NCBI GenBank assembly: GCA_963815375.1
Contig: CAWFGX010000005.1
Location: forward strand, 1,364,001-1,428,000
Reading direction: 5' to 3'
DNA: 64,000 nucleotides
Origin: JASHPR01 sp963815375
GTDB taxonomy: Bacteria; Actinomycetota; Actinomycetes; Streptosporangiales; Streptosporangiaceae
The notes below the pieces were generated by a model. The model ran no database searches, was not told the DNA's origin, and saw only the letters and a list, made by a program, of their open reading frames with translations. The first letter of the stretch is position 1. Every line of letters starts with the position of its first letter. The translations under genes were made by a program, and so were the position numbers. Of this stretch, positions 57,338 through 64,000 are shown one piece after another.

Positions 57338-58299
57338 CCTCCCGCTCCGTCCGGGCCATCCGGCGTGGCCGCGACTCCCGCTGGTGCCCTTGCGCCGAGC
57401 CGGGCCGCGAGCTCAGCGAGCGCCTGCTCCGCGTCGTCGCGGTCTGCCCGCCGCATCGGGTGGCTGGAGAAGCGTGCCTCGTAGAACAGCGCGGTCAGCC
57501 GGGCCGCGGCCCCACCCCGCACGAGGCCCTGGCCAGCCGCCCTGGCGAGCAGCTCGTCCGGGGTGTCCGCCGCGCCCCGGGGCGTTCCAGCCCGGCCGAG
57601 GCTGTCCTCCATGGCCAGGTAGCACGCGATGATCGCGGCGCGGGCATCATCGAGCCCGCGCATCGCGCTGTACCCGGACTCGACAGCCTCTCGGAGCCCT
57701 GGCTCGTCTTCGCCGGCGGACGCCTGCACTGGGAAGCGGGGGACCCGGCCGCGGCGGCCAGGCCACCGCCCGAGGAGGCTGCGCAGGAACAGCACGATCC
57801 CGTAGACCGCCCCCGCCAGGAACAAAGCCACGAGAATGGCCACAACGATAACCAGGGCAGCCGGCGGACTGCCAGGATGCGCAACGTGGGCCTGGGTGGC
57901 AGACGCCAAGGGCCGCGGCGTCGCCGTCACCGGCCGGAGCGTCCCGTTCGGCTGCTGTCTGTTCAGCAGGTACAGCACAGGGATCGCGATGAGCCCGGCC
58001 CCGACAACATAGGCGAGCACCCCCCGCAGCCGGGCCGCCAGCACAGCATCGCTGGGTGCCCGCCTGTGCCGTACCACGAGCGCAATCGCCAGGCAGGCGA
58101 GCACCGCCTCAAGCGTCGCGCCTACCGCCAGCCCATCGTGGCGCAACGGCCCGTCCAGCCGGGCCACTGGCACGCTCGCCCGGAGCCCGACCGCCATCAG
58201 AACGAGCAGGCACCCGGCCACAGCAAGGCGCCCGGCGCTCTGCCTCCAGCCGCCGCCCTGCCGACTTGTAGCCGGCGCACCCTGCTCCGCCATCCGCAC
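57334..58299 (-). CDS. DUF4129 domain membrane protein
   Basis: 321 residues, first gene of the MoxR operon. Hydrophobic segments near 22-42, 55-78, 92-112 and 148-172 precede a cytoplasmic DUF4129 domain with AIIACYLAMEDSLGRAG, ADTPDELLARAAGQG and LTALFYEARFSSHPM. The domain is also found fused to transglutaminase-like proteins. It is thought to work with MoxR/DUF58 partners. Overlaps the downstream gene by four bases. Confidence 0.88.
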   Translation of the reverse strand: MRMAEQGAPATSRQGGGWRQSAGRLAVAGCLLVLMAVGLRASVPVARLDGPLRHDGLAVGATLEAVLACLAIALVVRHRRAPSDAVLAARLRGVLAYVVGAGLIAIPVLYLLNRQQPNGTLRPVTATPRPLASATQAHVAHPGSPPAALVIVVAILVALFLAGAVYGIVLFLRSLLGRWPGRRGRVPRFPVQASAGEDEPGLREAVESGYSAMRGLDDARAAIIACYLAMEDSLGRAGTPRGAADTPDELLARAAGQGLVRGGAAARLTALFYEARFSSHPMRRADRDDAEQALAELAARLGARAPAGVAATPDGPDGAGG

Positions 58300-58913
58300 A
58301 GTGCTAGTTTTGCGCCTCCGGGGCGCTTTTGGGCGCCGCGTTTCCCTCGTCGCTCGGTCGCAAGGCTCCCTCCCTCCTCAGTACAACGCGGCACCGCGCC
58401 CCTTTGGCGGGAGGCGGCACCGCGCCCAGATGGTGGATCACCCCCGGCGGCGTGACCTACGTTGGCCCCGGATAGCACGCGATGAACCTGGGATGGTGTG
58501 GCGCCGAGCCCCGGCAAAACTTTGATCGCGGATACTTACGTGCGCATGTCCTGATCACGGAAGTCCAGGTGCGCCCAGCGACGGGCAGAATCCGTGATCA
58601 CGACGTCCGGCCCGGCCACGCCCATTACGGACTGCTTTTCTTGGCACAAAAAGGCGCCAGTCACTGACCGCAAACCGGCCTTCGCCCGAAACTGGTTAGG
58701 GATCGGCCCGGAATGCCAATACGTCAGGACCGTTTCCCCGTCCACTCCCAGCATCTGTGCTACGGGCGACCGTCTGCAGCAGAAAACGCCGGTATCCAGG
58801 CCCGGTGGTCACGGTCAGGCTTCCGGGATCATGCGTTCTAGCGCTGTGGGGTGACGCGGGGATCAGCCTTTTGGGTGACGACATCGCGCGCTGCCGGGCG
58901 GCACCCTAGGAGC
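58300..58913. other. Intergenic region between MoxR operon and ABC operon
   Basis: The 614-base divergent gap has lower GC than its neighbours around 58500-58850. Open frames on both strands exist (for example 58536-58754 minus) but show no recognisable domain or convincing ribosome site. No repeats or hairpins of note were found. It likely holds the promoters for both operons. Confidence 0.4.
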
Positions 58914-59936
58914 GTGCAAAACCAGGGACAGCTGGACGCTGAGCCCGCGGGACCAGACCAGCGGGCGCCGGTGATCGAGACCAGCGCGCTGACCAAGCGG
59001 TACCCGGGCACGATTACCGCGCTGGACGAGCTCACAGTGAGTGTCGCACCGGGCATTACCGGGCTTGTCGGCGCCAACGGCGCTGGCAAGTCGACGCTGA
59101 TCAAGCTCCTGCTCGGGTTGATCGAGCCGACAAGTGGCAAGGCCAGCGTGCTGGGCAAGGACTGCCAGCGCGACAGCGAGCAGATCCGGGCGCTGACCGG
59201 CTACATGCCAGAGCACGACTGCCTTCCGCCCGACGTCACTGCCACCGAGTTCGTCACTCACCTCGGCCGGATGTCCGGCCTCCCCGCGACCGCGGCCAAG
59301 GAGCGGGCAGCGGAGTCGCTGCGCCACGTCGGCCTCTATGAGGAGCGCTACCGGCTGATCGGCACCTACTCCACGGGCATGAAGCAGCGCGTCAAGCTCG
59401 CGCAGGCGCTTGTCGGCGACCCCCGGCTGCTGCTGCTCGACGAGCCGACCGTGGGCCTGGACCCGGCCGGCCGCAGCTCGATGCTGGAACTGATCAGCCG
59501 GATCGGCGCTGAGTTCGGCATCTCGATTGTCGTCGCCTCGCACCTGCTCGGCGAGATCGAGCGGATCTGCGATCACCTGGTGGCGATCGACGGCGGCCGG
59601 CTGCTGCGCGCCGACACGATGACCAGCATGACCGAGGTCAGCCAGGTCCTGATGATCGAGGTTGACGAGGGTGCCGAGGAACTGCGGGCCGAGCTCACCC
59701 GGCGCGGCCTCCAGCCCAGGCCCTATGAGCGGTCGCTCCTCGTCCGCCTGGACGGCGACGCCACCTACGACGCCGTGCGCGACGCAGTCGCCGGCCTGCA
59801 CCTGCCGCTGAACCGGCTGGAGCAGCAGCGCCGCCACGTTGAAGAACTGTTCCGCGATGACCCGGGCGCAGCGGGGGCCGCTCCGGGTCAGCAAGAAGCG
59901 GGCGGCGAGCCCCTGGAGGCGTCCCATGTCAGCTGA
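58914..59936 (+). CDS. ABC-2-type transporter ATP-binding protein (first)
   Basis: 340 residues from GTG 58914, which is very close to AGGAG; a later in-frame GTG at 58971 is an alternative. Walker A GANGAGKST, signature YSTGMKQRVKLA, Walker B LLLLDEPTVGLD and the switch His in VASHLL are intact. The C-terminal extension (about 250-340) with RPYERSLLVRLDGD is typical of the NatA/drug-exporter type. First gene of a four-gene operon encoding two ATPases and two membrane subunits. Confidence 0.93.
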   Translation: MQNQGQLDAEPAGPDQRAPVIETSALTKRYPGTITALDELTVSVAPGITGLVGANGAGKSTLIKLLLGLIEPTSGKASVLGKDCQRDSEQIRALTGYMPEHDCLPPDVTATEFVTHLGRMSGLPATAAKERAAESLRHVGLYEERYRLIGTYSTGMKQRVKLAQALVGDPRLLLLDEPTVGLDPAGRSSMLELISRIGAEFGISIVVASHLLGEIERICDHLVAIDGGRLLRADTMTSMTEVSQVLMIEVDEGAEELRAELTRRGLQPRPYERSLLVRLDGDATYDAVRDAVAGLHLPLNRLEQQRRHVEELFRDDPGAAGAAPGQQEAGGEPLEASHVS

Positions 59937-60906
59937 CGCAGCCACCACAGGGGTTATCCACGACATCGGCTACCGCCGCTACACCGGGAAGCGGCTGGGC
60001 CGGGCCGGGATCATCCGCGCGCTGTACTGGCACAGCCTGCGGTCGGCGTTCGGGATTGGCCGCGGAGCCAAGGCGAAGATCATCCCGGTGCTCACGTTCG
60101 TGGTCATCTGCCTGCCCGCCGTAGCGAACGCTGTCGCCGTGGCCCGCGGCAGCGCGCGCATCGTCCCCTATGACACGTACGCGTTCCAGCTGCGCGTCGT
60201 CGTCATGATCATCTATATCGCGGCCCAGGCGCCCGAACTCGTCTCCCGGGACCTGCGCAGCCACGTGCTGCCCCTGTACTTCTGCCGCCCGCTGCGGCGC
60301 CTGGACTACCCGCTGGCCAAACTGGCCGCGTTCATCACCGCATGCCTGATCATGATCGAGGTCCCGCTGCTGATCCTTTACCTGGGCACGATCGCCCAGT
60401 CGCACGGCGGCAGCGCGATCTGGCACCAGACGAGGGCACTGGTTCCCGGCCTGCTGGTCGGGGTGATGTGGGCCGTGCTGCTCGCCGCGATCGGGCTCGT
60501 CCTCGCGTCGCTGAGCGGCCGCCGCGCTTACGCGACCGGTGCGATCGCGATCTTCTTCTTCCTCACCTGGATCCTCGCCGGGATCCTGATCTCGGTGAAC
60601 ACGCGCAACGTCGTGCGCGCGGTGCGCGTGCCCCCGGGCGCGGGCCCCGGCCCCGGCCCTGGACCCGGGAACATCGGCTCGTCGCAGATAGTCACCCAGG
60701 TGCCGACCAACGCCGCGCACCTGTCCGGCCTGGCGAGCCCGTTCACGATCCTGGACGGCGTGCGGCAGTGGCTCGGCGGCACCTCGCCAAGCCCGCTCCC
60801 CGGCGTCGGCAGCTACGGTGCCCTCTACGGGATAGCACTGCTGGTCCTCCTGGCGGCCAGCCTCGGTGGCCTGGCCGTCCGCTACCGGAAGGCCGGCGTG
60901 GCATGA
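59926..60906 (+). CDS. ABC-2-type transporter membrane protein (first)
   Basis: 326 residues from ATG 59926 (TGGAGG upstream), overlapping the preceding ATPase by 11 bases. About six hydrophobic segments, for example IIPVLTFVVICLPAVANAV, VVVMIIYIAAQAPELV, LAAFITACLIMIEVPLLILYL and AIFFFLTWILAGILI. A Pro/Gly loop (PPGAGPGPGPGPG) near 240 is probably extracytoplasmic. The N-terminus has HDIGYRRYTGKRLGR, a feature shared by some ABC-2 permeases. It overlaps the second ATPase as ATGA. Confidence 0.88.
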   Translation: MSADAATTGVIHDIGYRRYTGKRLGRAGIIRALYWHSLRSAFGIGRGAKAKIIPVLTFVVICLPAVANAVAVARGSARIVPYDTYAFQLRVVVMIIYIAAQAPELVSRDLRSHVLPLYFCRPLRRLDYPLAKLAAFITACLIMIEVPLLILYLGTIAQSHGGSAIWHQTRALVPGLLVGVMWAVLLAAIGLVLASLSGRRAYATGAIAIFFFLTWILAGILISVNTRNVVRAVRVPPGAGPGPGPGPGNIGSSQIVTQVPTNAAHLSGLASPFTILDGVRQWLGGTSPSPLPGVGSYGALYGIALLVLLAASLGGLAVRYRKAGVA

Positions 60907-61817
60907 GCACGACAATCGAGCTTCAGAACGTTTCCAGGTGGTACGGCAACGTAGTCGCCGTCAACGACATCACGATGACTATCGGCCCGGGGGTAACCGG
61001 GCTGCTAGGCCCGAACGGCGCGGGCAAGTCGACAGTGCTGCACCTGATCGCCGGCTTCCTGCCGCCGTCACGCGGCGCACTGACTGTCGGCGGCACCCCG
61101 AGCTGGCGTCACCCTGACATCTACAAGACCGTCGGCCTGGTTCCGGAGCGTGACTCGGTTTACGCGTTCCTGACCGGGGCCGAGTTCGTGCGCGCGACCG
61201 CGCGCCTGCACAAGCTGGCAGACCCGGACGCGGCGACCACGCGCGCGATCGGGATCGTGGACATGGCGGCCGCGCAGGACCGCAGGATCTCGACGTACTC
61301 GAAGGGGATGCGGCAGCGGATCAAGGTGGCGGCCGCGCTGGTGCACGACCCCGAGGTGCTGCTGCTGGACGAGCCGTTCAATGGCATGGACCCGCGTCAG
61401 CGACTGCACATGATGGACCTGCTGAGCAAGCTCGGCGCTGAAGGGCGCACGATCCTGCTCAGCTCGCACATCCTGGAGGAGGTCGAGCGCCTGGCCGGCA
61501 CCATCCAGGTGATCGTGTCCGGGCGGCTCGCGGCGTCCGGCGACTTCCGCGCGATCCGGCGGCTGATGACCAGCCGGCCGCACGTGTTCCTTGTGCGCAC
61601 CTCCGACGACCGGTTGCTCGGCTCGGCGCTGATCGGCAGCCCGGCCGTCACCGGGGTCGAACTGACCGGCCGCGGGCTGCAGGTGCGGGCCAGCGACTAC
61701 GGCGCGTTCAGCCGGGAGATCGCCGGGGTCGCCCGTGACCGCGGCATCCGGCTGCGCGAACTGCTCCCCGAGGACGAGTCGCTGGAAAGCGTCTTCGCCT
61801 ACCTCATCGAGTCCTGA
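60903..61817 (+). CDS. ABC-2-type transporter ATP-binding protein (second)
   Basis: 304 residues from ATG 60903. Walker A GPNGAGKST, signature YSKGMRQRIKVA, Walker B LLLLDEPFNGMDP and the switch His in LSSHIL are intact. It shares the compact NatA-like layout with the first ATPase but is clearly divergent, so the operon encodes two distinct ATPases; they could form a heterodimer or serve two separate permeases. Followed nine bases later by the second permease gene. Confidence 0.93.
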   Translation: MSTTIELQNVSRWYGNVVAVNDITMTIGPGVTGLLGPNGAGKSTVLHLIAGFLPPSRGALTVGGTPSWRHPDIYKTVGLVPERDSVYAFLTGAEFVRATARLHKLADPDAATTRAIGIVDMAAAQDRRISTYSKGMRQRIKVAAALVHDPEVLLLDEPFNGMDPRQRLHMMDLLSKLGAEGRTILLSSHILEEVERLAGTIQVIVSGRLAASGDFRAIRRLMTSRPHVFLVRTSDDRLLGSALIGSPAVTGVELTGRGLQVRASDYGAFSREIAGVARDRGIRLRELLPEDESLESVFAYLIES

Positions 61818-61826
61818 AGGAGGCCC

Positions 61827-62558
61827 ATGGATCTGTTCAACGGCACTGTGGCCTCGATCACGCTGCGGGCGGTCTTCGGCCGCCGGCGCGCCATCGTGTT
61901 CGTGCTGCCGCCGCTGGTGCTGATCCTGATCACGGTGGCTCTGAAGGCGTCGCACCCGCAGGGCGGCAACGGGTGGCCTGGCCACGTCCTGGGCCAGTTC
62001 GGCTTCTCGGTCATCCTCCCGCTCACCGCGCTGATCATCGGCACCAGCGTGCTCGGAGCGGAGATCGACGACGGGAGCATCGTGCACCTGCTGGCCACGC
62101 CCGTACGCCGCTCGTCAATGATCGTGACCAAGTTCACCGTGGCCGTGGCGCTGACGATCGCATTCGCGGCTGTGCCCGAGCTGATCGCCGCTGTGATCGC
62201 CAGCGGCGGCGCAGGCCGGTTCGCGATCGGCGTGTTCGTCGGTGCGCTCGCTGGCTCGGTGATCTACAACGCGCTGTTCGTCATGGTCTCCGTGCTCACC
62301 ACCCGGGCCATCGCCGTCGGCCTGCTCTACGTGCTGGTCTGGGAGATCGTGCTCGGCAACTTCGTCAGCGGCGCCCGGCTGCTGTCGGTCGAGCAGTACT
62401 CGCTGGGCGTGGCTAACTCGATCGCCCGCGACTCGGCGCTGAACGCTAACCTGAACCTCCGCACCGCGGTGATCATGGGCGCGATTGTCACCGTCATCGC
62501 CCTGGTCCTCGCCACCCGTCGACTATCGGAGTTCTCGCTCAAGGGTGACGCGGTCTGA
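61827..62558 (+). CDS. ABC-2-type transporter membrane protein (second)
   Basis: 243 residues with about six hydrophobic segments (IVFVLPPLVLILITVAL, FSVILPLTALIIGTSVLG, VAVALTIAFAAVPELIAAVIA, VIYNALFVMVSVL, AVGLLYVLVWEIVLGN, AVIMGAIVTVIALVLATRRL). ABC-2-like landmarks include EIDDGSIVHLLATPVRRSSMIVTKF. ATG follows GGAGG. It ends the ABC operon. Substrate cannot be inferred; a lipid, peptide or small drug is typical for the family. Confidence 0.88.
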   Translation: MDLFNGTVASITLRAVFGRRRAIVFVLPPLVLILITVALKASHPQGGNGWPGHVLGQFGFSVILPLTALIIGTSVLGAEIDDGSIVHLLATPVRRSSMIVTKFTVAVALTIAFAAVPELIAAVIASGGAGRFAIGVFVGALAGSVIYNALFVMVSVLTTRAIAVGLLYVLVWEIVLGNFVSGARLLSVEQYSLGVANSIARDSALNANLNLRTAVIMGAIVTVIALVLATRRLSEFSLKGDAV

Positions 62559-62624
62559 GCGCACACCAGCCGCGTCGCGCCGCAGCGCTAGCGGGGGCGT
62601 CAACGTCTCTCTAGCGTGAGTCCG

Positions 62625-63152
62625 ATGACGGCGGGCATGGCCAGCGAGTCCGGCTACGACGGTGGAGCCGGGTCCGCTGGCGCGACCCACGGCGGGGCTA
62701 CGACGGCGGTGACGGATTTGTTCCGTGATCACCACCTGGAGCTAGTCCGGCTGGCCTTAGTGATGGTCGGCGACATGGGCACCGCTGAGGACGTAGTGCA
62801 GGATGCGTTCGCGCGGCTGCACCGCGGCTGGCATGGCCTGCGCCAGCCCTCCAGCAGCCTGGCTTACGTCCGGTCCTGCGTGCTGAACGGCTGCCGGTCG
62901 GTGCACCGTCGCGCCGCAGTAGCCAGGAAGCATGCGCCCGAGCTGGCCGACCCGCCAGACGGCAGCGACCCGGACGCGTCGGCGGCCGCCGACGACCGGG
63001 GCGAATCAGCAACATGCGGCTTCCCAATCCCGACTCTGCTGCTTCCTCGCTGGCGATCAGTGCCGCCGCCGACGGCCGGACGTTCCTTATCACCGACGGC
63101 GAAGTCCTCTACCTGCTCCACCTGGCGGCCAATGGCCGGTCGGCGAAACTAA
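62625..63152 (+). pseudogene. ECF sigma factor (SigE-type) truncated after region 2
   Basis: From ATG 62625 (GTG 62616 alternative) the frame encodes a SigE-type sigma region 2: TDLFRDHHLELVRLALVMVGD, AEDVVQDAFARLHRGW, SLAYVRSCVLNGCRSVHRR, then a linker ending AAADDRGE (about base 63005). Region 4, which binds the -35 element, is absent; the next bases belong to the 3' part of the propeller-like gene in another frame, and the sigma frame runs into a non-family tail. A deletion of region 4 plus the start of the next gene best explains this. Sigma-only function is doubtful. Confidence 0.75.
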
Positions 63153-63934
63153 CCCGGCTCGTGCTGAGGCTGGCCCCGCTCCAAGCTCACCGATCCGGCC
63201 AATCCTTCCAATTCGCCTCACAAGAAACCGCGGCCCTCTCCCCGGACGGCACAATGGTCGCGATCGCAAGCCAGTCATCCTGCGCCCCGGTGGCGTTTAA
63301 CCCAGGTGCCGACAGGTCTGGCTGCCGCAAGAATACGATCCGGCTCGTTTCGCTGGCGACCGGCGCGACAAGAACCTGGAGCACGCAGGCGTACTGGCAA
63401 GTGGGCATGGTGATGTCCTGGGATGGCAACGATCACTTGCTGTTCTCGTGGGCGAACGCCAGCCTCTCTGGGCCGCAGGCGAGCGGCTACCGGCTGCTGA
63501 ACATGGCGGCCGGCGGCCAGAACCTGCTGGACTCCCAGTTGCTGTCTTTGCCGCCGCTGCCCACTTACGGCCCCATTACCTACAGCCAGTCTGCCTTTGT
63601 CACGCCAGACGAGAGCCACGTCATCACCTCGACATTCACAGTCGTCGACCCGGACAGCGGCACTAAGATCCTGCAGGTCATCGAGCTGTCTCTGAGTTCA
63701 GGCAAGCTAGTCCGGGTGCTGTTTCAGGCGAACCAGGGCGAGACCGACTCGGTAACACTGGCCGGGGATGAGGGCTGCAACGTCCTTGCGCTAGGGCCAG
63801 GGGGCATGCACGCGCTGATCGAGTGCACCACCCTCAACCAGACTGTCTTCGGCAGAGTCGATGATGGCCGATTCACGGCCCTGCCCGGCATCCCCTACCT
63901 CGGCGGCACCACCATCGCGACTGCCGCCTGGTGA
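63014..63934 (+). CDS. Beta-propeller-like protein, probably 5'-truncated
   Basis: 306 residues starting at ATG 63014 with no clear ribosome site. The body has WD40/TolB-like repeated patterns: AISAAADGRTFLITDGEV, AALSPDGTMVAIAS, VTPDESHVITSTF, NVLALGPGGMHALIECT. SigE-type sigma genes in related actinomycetes are often followed by a protein with an N-terminal membrane helix and this kind of propeller. Here no membrane helix is found and the gene starts directly after truncated sigma sequence, so the N-terminal part seems deleted. It may not be translated. Confidence 0.6.
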   Translation: MRLPNPDSAASSLAISAAADGRTFLITDGEVLYLLHLAANGRSAKLTRLVLRLAPLQAHRSGQSFQFASQETAALSPDGTMVAIASQSSCAPVAFNPGADRSGCRKNTIRLVSLATGATRTWSTQAYWQVGMVMSWDGNDHLLFSWANASLSGPQASGYRLLNMAAGGQNLLDSQLLSLPPLPTYGPITYSQSAFVTPDESHVITSTFTVVDPDSGTKILQVIELSLSSGKLVRVLFQANQGETDSVTLAGDEGCNVLALGPGGMHALIECTTLNQTVFGRVDDGRFTALPGIPYLGGTTIATAAW

Positions 63935-63957
63935 GGACGCGGCCTGAGCAAACGGCC

Positions 63958-63997
63958 TGAGCCAGGACGCCCCGAGCTGGCCGGGCGTCCTGGCTCA
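63958..63997 (+). terminator. Strong terminator hairpin
   Basis: TGAGCCAGGACGCCC (63958-63972), a ten-base loop and its exact complement (63983-63997) form a perfect 15-bp stem starting 24 bases after the propeller-like gene's stop. GGC/GCC bases just outside extend the pairing with a one-base bulge. Confidence 0.85.
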
Positions 63998-64000
63998 GCC

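Noticed and set aside
58301..58884. Several 60-86-codon frames in the gap before the ABC operon
   Set aside because: They overlap one another on both strands and none resembles a known protein.
59954..59962. TTATCCACG, one mismatch from a DnaA box, and the dnaN paralogue as hints of a replication origin
   Set aside because: A single box inside a coding region, more than 12 kb from the clamp gene, with no dnaA, recF or gyrB; there is no origin here.

Overview
The window comes from the chromosome of a GC-rich actinomycete, probably a soil or plant-litter filamentous form. The evidence is the very high GC content with GC-biased third codon positions, frequent GTG starts with GGAGG-type ribosome sites, actinobacterial families (DUF1707, DUF4232, DUF6295, MoxR/DUF58/DUF4129 operon, SigE-type ECF sigma factor) and a secreted GH11 xylanase with a cellulose-binding module. 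I see no rRNA, tRNA, CRISPR array, integrase or intact insertion sequence.

Region 1 (1 to about 35,030) is a dense catabolic supercluster of about 29 genes in at least nine transcription units. It holds repeated enzyme families: two FAH-type hydrolases, two MmgE/PrpD proteins, two berberine-bridge-type FAD oxidases, three creatinase/prolidase-fold (M24) proteins, three imidazolonepropionase-like amidohydrolases and three SDRs. It also has a hydantoinase/oxoprolinase A and B pair whose B subunit is fused to a 4,5-dihydroxyphthalate-decarboxylase-like domain, a D-2-hydroxyacid dehydrogenase, an FMN 2-hydroxyacid oxidase, several ester/amide hydrolases, small alpha/beta-barrel proteins and one NitT/TauT-type ABC importer. 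An IclR-family regulator closes it. A 15-bp imperfect palindrome, roughly TGAAA-N5-TTTCA, lies upstream of every transcription unit whose 5' end is visible (eight sites), so the block looks like one regulon. The logic reads as import of a small N- or carboxylate-bearing compound, flavin oxidation, cyclic amide/ester opening, decarboxylation or dehydration, and C-C hydrolysis. The substrate cannot be named from sequence.

Region 2 (about 35,250 to 42,790) holds two hypothetical proteins, a small TetR / dimeric-barrel protein / amidohydrolase module, a reductase, a membrane protein, and a graveyard of flavin-oxygenase remnants (Baeyer-Villiger monooxygenase tail, nitronate monooxygenase piece with a micro-inversion, frameshifted luciferase-like oxidoreductase).

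Region 3 (about 42,790 to 53,904) carries the xylanase with GAAA/TTTC palindromes upstream, a dienelactone-hydrolase-like protein, a DUF6295 protein, a stand-alone DnaN (sliding clamp) paralogue preceded by a duplicated hairpin element, a DUF1707 protein, a PCu(A)C-like lipoprotein, a DUF885 protein, two DUF4232 lipoproteins and a gamma-glutamyltransferase.

Region 4 (53,920 to 64,000) is a five-gene overlapping MoxR/DUF58/DUF4129 operon, a four-gene ABC-2 exporter operon, and an ECF sigma gene that seems to have been joined by deletion to the 3' part of a beta-propeller-like gene, ending in a strong terminator hairpin at the window edge.
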